Notes under the pieces: model-generated
Database searches by the model: none
What the model saw: the letters and a program-made list of their open reading frames with translations, nothing else
What the model was told of the DNA's origin: nothing
Translations under genes and position numbers: made by a program
Source of the DNA: Bacteroidales bacterium UBA3724
GTDB lineage: Bacteria; Bacteroidota; Bacteroidia; Bacteroidales; P3
Direction: 5' to 3'
Length of the DNA stretch: 39,689 bases
NCBI GenBank assembly: GCA_002371315.1
Contig: DFHL01000094.1
Location: forward strand, 1 to 39,689
In this document: positions 1 through 8,132 of the stretch, piece after piece
Numbering within the stretch: position 1 is the first letter of the stretch
Layout: each line of letters starts with the position of its first letter

Positions 1-651
1 TTCAACGTGCTGCTGCAGGTGCTCGACGACGGCCAGCTGACCGACGGTCTGGGCCGCAAGGTGGACTTCAAGAACACCATCATCATTATGACCAGCAACA
101 TCGGTAGCCGCCAGCTGAAGGATTTCGGCACGGGCGTGGGCTTCAACACCGCCGCCCGCGAGGCCGAAAAGTCAGAAATGGAGCGCGATGTTATCGAGAA
201 GGCTCTCAAGAAATCTTTTGCACCAGAGTTCCTGAACCGCATCGACGATATCATCTATTTCAACAGTCTCAAACGTGATGATATCCATAAGATTATCGAC
301 ATCGAATTGAAGGGTCTCTTTAAGCGCATCCGCACTATGGGCTACGAGATTGAAATCGACGAGAAGGCCAAGGATTTCCTCGTCAAGAAGGGCTGGGACG
401 CCCAGTTCGGCGCCCGTCCGCTGAAGCGCGCCATACAGCGCTACATCGAGGACGACCTGGCCGAAGAGATTATCAAGGCCGACATCCTGGCCGGCGACAC
501 CATCCGCGTCACCACGGCCAAGAGCGACACCGACTCCCCTGCCCTCGACGACGAGAAGATTGTCTTCGAGATCGAAAAGGGCGAAGCCTCGCGTCAGTTG
601 AGCGACGCCATCAACGAAAGCATAGAGGAAGAGACACCGGCAACGGTCTGA
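1..651 (+). CDS. clpC: ClpC-type AAA+ unfoldase, C-terminal part (5' end outside window)
   Basis: The frame is open from the first base, so only about the last 216 residues are present. They cover the end of the second AAA+ module and the D2 small domain. Visible family motifs are LLQVLDDGQLTDGLGR, the sensor-1 stretch IIIMTSNIGS, APEFLNRIDDIIYF with its arginine finger, and the sensor-2 segment FGARPLKRAIQRYIED. Proteins of this family are ATP-driven hexameric unfoldases that feed substrates to ClpP or disaggregate proteins in the cytoplasm. The acidic tail after the small domain resembles ClpC more than ClpB, but the N-terminal half that would decide this is missing. A strong hairpin terminator follows 17 bases after the stop. 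Confidence 0.9.
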   Translation, partial: FNVLLQVLDDGQLTDGLGRKVDFKNTIIIMTSNIGSRQLKDFGTGVGFNTAAREAEKSEMERDVIEKALKKSFAPEFLNRIDDIIYFNSLKRDDIHKIIDIELKGLFKRIRTMGYEIEIDEKAKDFLVKKGWDAQFGARPLKRAIQRYIEDDLAEEIIKADILAGDTIRVTTAKSDTDSPALDDEKIVFEIEKGEASRQLSDAINESIEEETPATV

Positions 652-668
652 CCCACACTATTATGAAT

Positions 669-698
669 AAAAAGGCGACTCAATCGAGTCGCCTTTTT
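669..698 (+). terminator. Rho-independent terminator of clpC
   Basis: An 8-bp GC-rich stem (GGCGACTC at 674-681 with GAGTCGCC at 686-693) closes a 4-base loop. It is extended by an A-run before and a T-run after the stem. It lies 17 bases after the clpC stop. Confidence 0.9.
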
Positions 699-782
699 CT
701 GTTATACTCCAAACCCTTCTAATTTTATTTTGAAAGCAACGGCCCCAAAAGCCTTTTGTGAGTTTTTAAAGAGAATTTGTTG

Positions 783-817
783 AAAAAAGGGAAAAGCCTA
801 TGAAGGCTCTCCCCTTT
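783..817 (-). terminator. Probable terminator of gcvP
   Basis: On the minus strand 805-817 pairs with 786-798 over 13 positions (two G-T wobbles) around a 6-base loop, and a T-run follows (783-788 read as T on the minus strand). A second perfect 10-bp hairpin (825-834 with 840-849) lies between the gcvP stop and this one but has no T-run. Confidence 0.75.
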
Positions 818-854
818 CGTGTTTTTTCGCAAGCAAGGCGCTTGCGAAACATTG

Positions 855-3707
855 TTATTCTTCGGCGGGCCAGACGGGCTGCAGATTGCGGTCGCCGTAG
901 GCGTCGTCGATCTTGCTGATGGTAGGCCAGTACTTGTCGCCGTGTTCCATCGGGAAGGCAGCCACCTTGCGGCTGTAGGGATAGTTCCACTCGTCGGCGC
1001 AGACCACCTGCATCGTGTGCGGTGCATTGGCGATGGGGTTGTTCTTCTCGTCGTACTTGCCGGTCATAATGTCGTCGATTTCCTGACGGATGCTGATCAT
1101 TGCATCGCAGAAGCGGTCCAGTTCGCTGAGCGGCTCGCTCTCGGTGGGTTCGACCATCAGGGTGTTGTGCACCGGGAAGGCCACCGTGGGAGCGTGGAAG
1201 CCGTAGTCGTCGAGACGGCGTGCTATGTCGCCGACGCTGACCTTGAGGCTGAACTCGTTGAAGTCGACTATCATCTCGTGGCCGCACATACCGTTCTTGT
1301 TGGTATAGAGAATCTTGTAGTATTTCTGCAGGCGGGCGCGCAGATAGTTGGCATTGAGGATGGCGTGTCGCGTAGCCTCGGTCAGACCGTTGCCGCCCAG
1401 CATCAGCAGATAGCCGTAGGTGATGGGGAACAGCAGGGCGTTGCCGAACGGAGCGGCAGCCATTGCGTTGCCCTTGCTGCCACCGACCTTGTAGAGGCAA
1501 TGGTTGGGCAGGAAGTCGAGCAGCTTCTGGCTGACAGCGATGGGGCCGACACCGGCGCCGCCACCACCGTGAGGACCTGCGAAGGTCTTGTGCAGGTTGA
1601 GGTGGCACACATCGGCACCCATACGGCCGGGGCTGGTCAGACCCACCTGGGCGTTCATATTGGCACCGTCCATATAGACGAGGCCGCCGTTCTGGTGGAT
1701 GATGTCGACGATTTCGAGGATGCCCTCTTCGAAGGCACCGTGGGTCGACGGATAGGTAATCATCACGCAGCTGAGCGTATCCTTGTACTGCTCGGCCTTG
1801 GCGCGCAGGTCGTCGACATCGACATCACCGAGTTCGTTGCACTTGACAACGACGACGGTCATACCGGCTTTGGCGGCCGAAGCGGGGTTGGTGCCGTGTG
1901 CCGAAGCGGGGATGAGGCAGACATTGCGCTGCGGGTTGCCGTTGGCAATGTGGTAGTTGCGGATGACGGTCAGACCGCTGTATTCGCCTGCCGAACCCGA
2001 GTTGGGCTGCAGCGAAACGCCGGCAAAGCCAGTGACGATGGCAAGCATATCCTCCATCTCCTTGATCATCTGGAGCGAACCCTCGGCCTGGTCGGCGGGA
2101 GCGAAAGGATGCATACCTGCAAAGCGGCTCCAGCTCAGCGGCAGCATTTCGGCGGCGGCGTTGAGCTTCATCGTGCAGCTGCCCAGCGGAATCATAGCGC
2201 GGTTCAGGCTCAGGTCCTTGACCTCGAGCTTCTTCATATAGCGCATCATCTCGGTCTCGCTGTGATATTTGTTGAATACGCTGTGGGTCAAATATTTCGA
2301 TGTGCGGCGCAGGCTCTCGGGAATATTGTCCATAGCCTTGTTGCACAGGCCTTTGCATTCGAGGGCTTCAGCCTTCTTGCCGGCGGCTTCGGCCAGTACG
2401 GCGACGATGGCCTCGATGTCCTCGCGGCTGGTGGTCTCGTCGATGCTGATGCCGATGCACTCGTCGCAGATGTAGCGGAAGTTGATGCAGTGGGCTTCAG
2501 CCACTTCGCGCACCTTAGCGGTCGGCACGGGGCACTGGATGGCCAGCGTGTCGAAATAGACGCGGTTGTGCTGCTTGTAGCCGTAGCGCTCCAGTTCCAT
2601 ATCGAGGCGCGTGGCCTTGGCGTGGATGTCGGTGGCGATGGCGCGGATGCCTTCGGGACCGTGCCAAGCGGCATAGAAACCGCTCATAATGGCCTGCAGG
2701 GCCGAAGCGGTGCAGATGTTCGAGGTGGCCTTCTCGCGTTTGATGTGCTGTTCGCGCATACCCAGGGCCATACGCAGGGCGGGATTGCCTTTCACGTCGA
2801 CGCTCCAGCCGATGATGCGGCCGGGGAAGCTGCGCTTGAAGGCCTCGGTGACGGCAAAGAAGCCGGCGTGAGGACCGCCGAAGCCCATCGGCAGACCGAA
2901 GCGCTGGTTGCAGCCAAAGGCGCAGTCGGCACCCATCTCGCCGGGGGTCTTGAGCAGGGCCAGAGCCATCAGGTCGGTGGCCATACCGACGAAGATGCCC
3001 AGCTCGTGGGCCTTGGCGATGAACTCGGTGTAGTCGCACACCTCGCCAAACTGGTTGGGATACTGAACGATGGCGCCGAAGAACGAGTTGTCGAGCTTCA
3101 CCTCGCTGGCCTTGCCGACAACGATTTCGATGTTGCGCGGAGCGGCGTTGGTACGCATCACGTCGAGCGTCTGCGGGAAGATGCAGTCGTCGACAAAAAT
3201 CTTGTTGACGCCTTCCTTCTGCTGGGCGCGGCTGCGGCTGTTGTAGAACATAATCATACACTCGCCGCCGGCGGTGGCTTCGTCGAGCAGCGACGCGTTT
3301 GCCAGAGGCATTCCGGTCATATCGCTGACCATCGTCTGATAGGTCATCAGGGCTTCGAGACGACCCTGGCTGATTTCGGTCTGATAGGGCGTGTAGGCGG
3401 TATACCAGCCAGCGTTTTCGAAGACATTGCGCTGGATGACGGCCGGCGTGATGGTGTTGTAGTAACCCATACCGATGTAGCTCTTGAACATCTTGTTCTT
3501 CTGAGCCAGAGCGCGGCAGCGGTTCAGGAATTCGTATTCGTTGATGCCGTCGGCGATGGGCATAGGCTCCTTGAGGCGGATGCTGGCGGGGACGGCCTTG
3601 TCAATAAGTTCTTCCATCGAGGAAACACCGATGGCTTTAAGCATTTTTTCTTCGTCTGCGGCTTTCGAAACGCCGTTGTGACGAGCGGTGAAATTATTGG
3701 TAATCAT
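855..3707 (-). CDS. gcvP: Glycine dehydrogenase (decarboxylating), P protein of the glycine cleavage system
   Basis: The 950-residue protein matches the single-chain form of the P protein, which decarboxylates glycine with pyridoxal phosphate and passes the aminomethyl group to the lipoyl H protein. The N-terminal half has the typical GMGYYNTITPAVIQRN stretch. The C-terminal half holds the PLP-lysine motif HLNLHKTFAGPHGGGG at about residue 700, preceded by MNAQVGLTSPGRMGADVCH. Length is normal and no frameshift is seen. The ATG at 3707 agrees with a promoter whose TAnnTTTG box lies about 48 bases upstream. No gcvT or gcvH gene is near, so the complex is encoded at scattered loci. Transcription runs towards clpC and ends at the hairpin at 783-817. 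Confidence 0.97.
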   Translation of the reverse strand: MITNNFTARHNGVSKAADEEKMLKAIGVSSMEELIDKAVPASIRLKEPMPIADGINEYEFLNRCRALAQKNKMFKSYIGMGYYNTITPAVIQRNVFENAGWYTAYTPYQTEISQGRLEALMTYQTMVSDMTGMPLANASLLDEATAGGECMIMFYNSRSRAQQKEGVNKIFVDDCIFPQTLDVMRTNAAPRNIEIVVGKASEVKLDNSFFGAIVQYPNQFGEVCDYTEFIAKAHELGIFVGMATDLMALALLKTPGEMGADCAFGCNQRFGLPMGFGGPHAGFFAVTEAFKRSFPGRIIGWSVDVKGNPALRMALGMREQHIKREKATSNICTASALQAIMSGFYAAWHGPEGIRAIATDIHAKATRLDMELERYGYKQHNRVYFDTLAIQCPVPTAKVREVAEAHCINFRYICDECIGISIDETTSREDIEAIVAVLAEAAGKKAEALECKGLCNKAMDNIPESLRRTSKYLTHSVFNKYHSETEMMRYMKKLEVKDLSLNRAMIPLGSCTMKLNAAAEMLPLSWSRFAGMHPFAPADQAEGSLQMIKEMEDMLAIVTGFAGVSLQPNSGSAGEYSGLTVIRNYHIANGNPQRNVCLIPASAHGTNPASAAKAGMTVVVVKCNELGDVDVDDLRAKAEQYKDTLSCVMITYPSTHGAFEEGILEIVDIIHQNGGLVYMDGANMNAQVGLTSPGRMGADVCHLNLHKTFAGPHGGGGAGVGPIAVSQKLLDFLPNHCLYKVGGSKGNAMAAAPFGNALLFPITYGYLLMLGGNGLTEATRHAILNANYLRARLQKYYKILYTNKNGMCGHEMIVDFNEFSLKVSVGDIARRLDDYGFHAPTVAFPVHNTLMVEPTESEPLSELDRFCDAMISIRQEIDDIMTGKYDEKNNPIANAPHTMQVVCADEWNYPYSRKVAAFPMEHGDKYWPTISKIDDAYGDRNLQPVWPAEE

Positions 3708-3754
3708 CGTATTGTAATTATTTATTTACTTTTTGTTCCTTGTTTTTGAAACTA

Positions 3755-3784
3755 CAAAGATACATAAAAAAAGAGAATCCTCAA
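3755..3784 (-). promoter_or_regulatory. Bacteroidota-type promoter for gcvP
   Basis: On the minus strand TATCTTTG (3755-3762) fits the TAnnTTTG -7 consensus. A TTG (3782-3784) stands upstream with a 19-base spacer. The leader to the ATG is about 40 bases. Confidence 0.8.
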
Positions 3785-3933
3785 CCGAAAATTTCGCTTT
3801 TGCGACACAAAGATTTGCAAAGCGCTTTGAATCAAACGAGTAAAACTTCACTCTCGCAAACCGAATCATTTGTCGTTTGCACAAAACAGGCTATTCCCAG
3901 CATAAAATATTTTGCACTGCCCTACCTCATCCC

Positions 3934-4007
3934 ATTCAAAGTCCACTGGACGGAATTTTAACAAAAATTTGGTCAAACTTTGGTAGGAGTTTGGGTGAAC
4001 TTTGGTA
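3934..4007 (-). repeat. Dispersed intergenic repeat, copy A
   Basis: Read on the minus strand this begins TACCAAAGTTCACCCAAACT and ends with CCAGTGGACTTTGAAT. It is the diverged, slightly longer inverted relative of the copies at 14890-14969 and 23470-23549. Inside it ACCAAA-like units recur about every 11-12 bases. It lies upstream of the gcvP promoter in non-coding DNA. Confidence 0.8.
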
Positions 4008-4221
4008 TAGCGCTTTTCCCTGGAAATCAACCTAATATGTTTTTCTAAAAATTTGGCAAAATTTAACTATTTTTAACATAAAATGTTAAAATTTAACATT
4101 GGATATCAAATTTCAAGATACAAAACTGAAATTTAATGATTTGTAATGTTAAAATTATACCATTTCTTTAAGCGAATGATTGATGATGTTCTTTGCCAAA
4201 AGAGTTCTGTATGGCGAATGC
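4008..4221. other. AT-rich non-coding stretch between gcvP and the export lipoprotein
   Basis: No convincing gene on either strand. Short open frames here have no recognisable product. The stretch around 4069-4110 contains TTAACAT and ATGTTAA in alternating orientation, giving overlapping small inverted repeats similar to those near 23380-23400. Confidence 0.6.
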
Positions 4222-4257
4222 AAAACACCCCGCCCTTTTCTGAAAAGGGCGGGGTGT
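4222..4257 (-). terminator. Strong terminator downstream of the Wza-like gene
   Basis: A perfect stem of about 15 bp (4225-4239 with 4243-4257, core CACCCCGCCCTTTT) closes a 3-base loop. On the minus strand TTTT follows directly. It sits 53 bases after the stop of the gene at 4311-5174. Confidence 0.85.
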
Positions 4258-4310
4258 GTAGACTGTGCAAAAGCGAAAAATTACTATTCTCCTTAAAGAA
4301 ATTGTTGGTT

Positions 4311-5174
4311 TTATTTGGTTTGGTTGAAGCGTACGGTTTGGAGATTGGTACGGATTAGTGAGGCAACGCTGACGGCGATGGAAATGTATTTTGGGGTGTC
4401 GGGGTCTCGGTCGGAGATGCGCTTGTGGCGCTCGGTGGGTTCAACGTAGACTATGTCGTTGTTGTGGAGATAGTAGTAGGGCGAATCGAGTAGTTCTTTG
4501 GTTGTGAGGTTTATTTCGCCCATCTGCCGATTGCCGCCGTCGCTGCGTATGACGACAAGTTTGTCGCGGATGGCGTTGTCGGTCAGGTCGCCGCAGATGG
4601 CTATGGCTTCGAGGATGGTGAGGCGTGTGCCCTGCACGTGGATTTGCTGCGGCCTGCGCACTTCGCCGACCACGGTGACGCGGAAGTTCATAATCTTGGC
4701 GGTGACGGTGGGGTCGTTGACAAGGCCTTCGTTTTTGAGGCGCTGTGCTATATGCGACATAAGGCTGTCGAGGGTGAGGCCGGCTGCGCTGATTTGCCCG
4801 AGGATGGGGAATGAGATTTGGCCTTGTTCGTTGACGGTATAGCCTGTCACTTCGGTGGTTATGTACTGTGTCTGGTTTTGCATAACGGTGTTTTGCTGCT
4901 GGATCAGACCGCGTTGCGAGGTGTCGAGGTTGATTGCCCTGCTGAGTTCGATTTGCGCCTTGTGCGTTTCCTGGTTGAAGGGTATGACGCTTTCGGGCGT
5001 CTGGCTTTCGACGTAGATATATAGCTGGTCGCCAGGCAGTATGGTGGCAGTGTATGTGTCGAGTATGGTTTGCGCGCTGTCGCGTGTGGCATCGCTGATG
5101 TAGGCCACTTGGGTTGTGCGGCACGAGGCGAACAGGAGTAGCGCTGCTGCGAGGATTGGAAGTCTGTGTTTCAT
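4311..5174 (-). CDS. Wza-like polysaccharide export lipoprotein (Poly_export/SLBB)
   Basis: The 287-residue protein starts with a lipoprotein signal peptide ending LLFASC (Cys18 lipidation). A Poly_export domain follows, with ILPGDQLYIYVESQTP and YTVNEQGQISFPILGQI, then an SLBB-like segment containing VVGEVRRPQQIHVQGTRLTI and NNDIVYVEPTE. A C-terminal hydrophobic stretch (KYISIAVSVASLI) may be the short membrane-crossing helix. Such proteins form the outer-membrane channel for capsule or exopolysaccharide. The usual tyrosine-kinase co-polymerase partner (Wzc type) is not next to it; folE lies 95 bases upstream on the same strand. An unlinked secretion role is therefore likely but not shown. 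Confidence 0.85.
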   Translation of the reverse strand: MKHRLPILAAALLLFASCRTTQVAYISDATRDSAQTILDTYTATILPGDQLYIYVESQTPESVIPFNQETHKAQIELSRAINLDTSQRGLIQQQNTVMQNQTQYITTEVTGYTVNEQGQISFPILGQISAAGLTLDSLMSHIAQRLKNEGLVNDPTVTAKIMNFRVTVVGEVRRPQQIHVQGTRLTILEAIAICGDLTDNAIRDKLVVIRSDGGNRQMGEINLTTKELLDSPYYYLHNNDIVYVEPTERHKRISDRDPDTPKYISIAVSVASLIRTNLQTVRFNQTK

Positions 5175-5177
5175 TGG

Positions 5178-5262
5178 TTGAAGAATTTGTTGATTCGTTA
5201 ATGTGTTGATTTGTTAATGTGTTAGTGGCTGGCGCGTTCGTGTCACTATTCACAGGTTACCA
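5178..5262. repeat. Short tandem repeats and GCGCGTTCGTGTCAC motif between folE and the Wza-like gene
   Basis: Two units of GTTGATT(C/T)GTTAATGT occupy 5188-5221. GCGCGTTCGTGTCAC at 5232-5246 is the exact reverse complement of GTGACACGAACGCGC at 11019-11033. No reading frame. Confidence 0.7.
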
Positions 5263-5269
5263 TTCAGTA

Positions 5270-5875
5270 TCAGTGCAGATTAACGCCGATGATGTGCATA
5301 AATTCTTCGCGTGTTTTGGGGCTGTTGAGGAAGGCGCCGGTGAAGTCGCTGGTGGTGGTGACGCTGTTCTGCTTCTGCACGCCGCGCATCGACATACACA
5401 TATGCTGCGCTTCGATGACGACGGCGACGCCAAGGGGCTGGAGCGTGTTCTGGATGCAGTCTTTGATCTGCTTGGTGAGGCGTTCCTGAACCTGCAGGCG
5501 ACGGGCGTAGGCGTCGACGATGCGTGGTATCTTGCTGAGTCCGACGATGGTACCGTTGGGGATATAGGCTACGTGGGCTTTGCCGACGAAGGGGACAAGG
5601 TGATGCTCGCAGAGCGAATAGAGTTCGATGTCTTTGACGACGACCATCTGCTTGTAGTCTTCGTGGAACATTGCGGAGCGGAGTATCTCTTCGGGGTCGA
5701 GGTCGTAGCCGTTGGTGAAGAAAAGCATTGCCTTGGCTATGCGCTCGGGCGATTTTAGAAGGCCTTCGCGCGAGGGGTCTTCGCCGAGAAGACGGATGAT
5801 CTCTTTGTAGTGACTGGCCATTTCGGCAACGCACTGTTCGTCGTATTTGTCTATTTTGAGGTAGCCTTTTTCCAT
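5270..5875 (-). CDS. folE: GTP cyclohydrolase I
   Basis: This 201-residue type I enzyme converts GTP to dihydroneopterin triphosphate, the first step of tetrahydrofolate (or queuosine-type pterin) synthesis. The zinc ligands are visible as Cys89 and His92 in LCEHHLVPF and Cys160 in QHMCMSMRG. The substrate-binding stretch GLSKIPRIVDAYARRLQVQE is intact. Length agrees with the bacterial family. The start is an ATG at 5875, and I see no clear promoter box in the 102-base gap to the HNH gene upstream. Confidence 0.96.
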   Translation of the reverse strand: MEKGYLKIDKYDEQCVAEMASHYKEIIRLLGEDPSREGLLKSPERIAKAMLFFTNGYDLDPEEILRSAMFHEDYKQMVVVKDIELYSLCEHHLVPFVGKAHVAYIPNGTIVGLSKIPRIVDAYARRLQVQERLTKQIKDCIQNTLQPLGVAVVIEAQHMCMSMRGVQKQNSVTTTSDFTGAFLNSPKTREEFMHIIGVNLH

Positions 5876-5977
5876 AATGTAGATATATTTTATTTTGATG
5901 ATAATGCAGCAGCCAGTTATTTTATTTCGTTTATCGTTTCCATATAAAGTTTGGGTATGGCATATGCACGAATCTTA

Positions 5978-7201
5978 TTACATTCCGTTATAATTATCCC
6001 ATCTCCATTTCAGGAATTCTTTGTTGGTGAAATCGGGAATGACAATGTTTGGTGGTATCAAAGCTCCATAATCCATTCTTGCTCTTCCCGACAATTCCAC
6101 TTCACCAGTAGGGCTGATGCGTAAATGTCCTGTATCGAATAGCATATGGATGTCAAGCCGCATTGCAAAACCGTTGGCAACCGTATCTTCTCCTTTGTAT
6201 TTATATGGCTTTATATGCGCAGCTTCCAGCACCTCTGGCATAGTAACATTTGTTATAACGCATCGTTTGCAGGCTGATATTACGGCTTTCCTGAATTGTG
6301 CCTGATGTGGTCTGTGCTTTGATACCTCAATGTTTTTCCGTTCAACATTCGAGACTATGTCTGAAGATCGCAGCAGTTGGATTGCTTCTTCAGTAGTTGG
6401 GCTTGTTGTAAGATCTTTTAGAATATTGTCAATTTCATCTTTTATATTCTCGTTAAAAACAAATTTGTTGTTATCCTCTTGGGATTTTAACAAATATCCA
6501 TAATACATCAAAAATAGTAGAAATTCGCGAGCCATCCTACGATCATTCGACTCTACACAACATTGGGGCCAATTGTTGATATTGACAGAACCTTCACGAT
6601 ACCAGAAAATAAAATTAATATAGTCCTTTAATATGGTGCCTGGATTACCTGACAGTGGAATAACCACATTACATAGTTCCTCAACAGTTAAATATTTTGT
6701 CTCTTCACAAATAGAAAGTATTAATTTAAGCGGTTTTATTACAATACCGGCCTTTCTCCATTCATTGCATATTTCTTCGGATTGTATATATGGATTTGGC
6801 AATTGATGTGTCATTATAGTAACAGCAGAGAATTCGGTTTGGGATATGTCGCGATTGGCCACTTTTCGGCCAAAGTCTGTCAGTTGAATGACGCCGTGTG
6901 TATGTTTAGGAATAAGTTTCAATGATTTCCAATACTGCTGAGAATTTCGCATCACATTTCTTTCTCCCCCTCTTTCTGCAAGATTTATACCAATAGAGTC
7001 ATTAATATCTTCTGACAATTCGTTCAACTGTTGCGTGAATTCAGCGGAGTTATACTTATATTTTCCTTCCAGTTTGTTCATTCTAAAAAGAACTCCTAAC
7101 AATACAACCGGATCGTTGATGCTTTCCGTAGGCGCAAAACTAGCCCATTGCCATTTGAAAGATTTAAATGGTTTTTGTGGTATAAAAGATTTGTCAAGCA
7201 T
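5978..7201 (-). CDS. HNH restriction endonuclease of a type II-like R-M system
   Basis: The 407-residue protein has an unrecognised N-terminal region of about 295 residues. This may recognise DNA: the stretch around HGVIQLTDFGRKVANRD looks like a winged-helix element. A C-terminal HNH nuclease domain follows. There CKRCVITN is the metal-binding knuckle, and the ββα core shows His329 (EAAHIKP), Asn343 (ANGFAMRL) and His352 (DIHMLFDTGHL). Its ATG overlaps the end of the upstream methyltransferase gene by 8 bases, so the two are translationally linked. This gene order and the lone nuclease point to restriction of unmodified DNA. The DNA is AT-richer than folE and the rlmI-like gene on either side, as expected for acquired DNA. 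Recognition sequence unknown. Confidence 0.85.
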   Translation of the reverse strand: MLDKSFIPQKPFKSFKWQWASFAPTESINDPVVLLGVLFRMNKLEGKYKYNSAEFTQQLNELSEDINDSIGINLAERGGERNVMRNSQQYWKSLKLIPKHTHGVIQLTDFGRKVANRDISQTEFSAVTIMTHQLPNPYIQSEEICNEWRKAGIVIKPLKLILSICEETKYLTVEELCNVVIPLSGNPGTILKDYINFIFWYREGSVNINNWPQCCVESNDRRMAREFLLFLMYYGYLLKSQEDNNKFVFNENIKDEIDNILKDLTTSPTTEEAIQLLRSSDIVSNVERKNIEVSKHRPHQAQFRKAVISACKRCVITNVTMPEVLEAAHIKPYKYKGEDTVANGFAMRLDIHMLFDTGHLRISPTGEVELSGRARMDYGALIPPNIVIPDFTNKEFLKWRWDNYNGM

Positions 7202-8132
7202 TTGTTGTATATGGTATTAATTCGTTGAATTTTTGAGCTATAGCTTTAGCGAGAAGAGGTGGAACGGCATTTCCGATCTGTCTGCATACGGATGCAATAC
7301 CGCCGACAAAAACAAAGTCAGAAGGAAATGACTGTAGTGTCGCCAGTTCACGACAGGTCATACGTCGTTTGTTGTTGGGATGTGGTAATATCACAGCACC
7401 CCCTCTATTATCGCCACGTGCAGTGACTGTTGGAGCAGGAGCGTTAGGATTAACAGGCCTGTGTCCTAAATATCCGTTAAAATTCAGCTTGTATTTAGAA
7501 TAGACGTGATTTGGCATATTGTTGGGCTTGTCTGGGTCGGGGAAATCAGAAATTGCATCTCCAACTGTAACCCACGGATTTGTAAGTAGGGTTCCTTTTT
7601 CCGAATGGGTAGGTGTTGGAAATTCGTATTTTACATTTAGGTCATTGCGAACACCTACTATTATTACACGCATTCTTTTTTGAGGAACTCCATAGTCTGC
7701 AGAATTAAGCAGTCGATATTCTACATTGTACTGCAAAGAACTAAAATCTTCCAAAATGTTTTTAAACACTTGTCCTCCACCGATACTCAAAATACCCTTC
7801 ACGTTTTCTGCAACAAAAAAAGATGGTTTTTTATCACGGATTACTCGCACCATTTCTAAATACAGCTTGTTCCTTTCATCATCTTCGTGTCGACCAGTAT
7901 TGGCAACAGAAAACCCTTGGCAGGGGAACCCTCCTATTACTGCATCGCATTCTGGAATTTCTTCTGACAGAATATCAGTGATATCTTTTAACAGAATATG
8001 GTTACCGATGTTCAGCCTGTATGTTTTTACTGCATCCTCGTAAATGTCATTAGCCCAGACAATTTGATGCCCGGCCATCTTGAAGCCCAAATCAAGGCCT
8101 CCTGCTCCACTGAATAAAGAAACAACCTTCAT
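7194..8132 (-). CDS. DNA (cytosine-5)-methyltransferase, second of a tandem pair
   Basis: Starting at the ATG at 8132 the protein has 312 residues. Conserved C5-methyltransferase motifs appear in order: motif I VSLFSGAGGLDLG, motif IV GGFPCQGFS with catalytic Cys71, motif VI AENVKG, motif VIII QKRMRVIIVG, and motifs IX/X near RELATLQSFP and QIGNAVPP. The ATG overlaps the stop of the upstream paralogue as ATGA, typical of coupled translation. A TTG nine codons further upstream is an alternative start but would lie deep inside the upstream gene. The target-recognition segment (about residues 200-260) differs from the paralogue, so the two may methylate different strands or sites. Confidence 0.93.
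   Translation of the reverse strand: MKVVSLFSGAGGLDLGFKMAGHQIVWANDIYEDAVKTYRLNIGNHILLKDITDILSEEIPECDAVIGGFPCQGFSVANTGRHEDDERNKLYLEMVRVIRDKKPSFFVAENVKGILSIGGGQVFKNILEDFSSLQYNVEYRLLNSADYGVPQKRMRVIIVGVRNDLNVKYEFPTPTHSEKGTLLTNPWVTVGDAISDFPDPDKPNNMPNHVYSKYKLNFNGYLGHRPVNPNAPAPTVTARGDNRGGAVILPHPNNKRRMTCRELATLQSFPSDFVFVGGIASVCRQIGNAVPPLLAKAIAQKFNELIPYTTNA

Noticed and set aside
819..3749. Open frame of 976 codons on the plus strand opposite gcvP
   Set aside because: It mirrors the codon bias of gcvP on the other strand; its translation has no recognisable motif, while gcvP is unmistakable.
3740..3961. Small open frame upstream of gcvP
   Set aside because: It runs through the gcvP promoter and into the dispersed repeat and has no coding signature.
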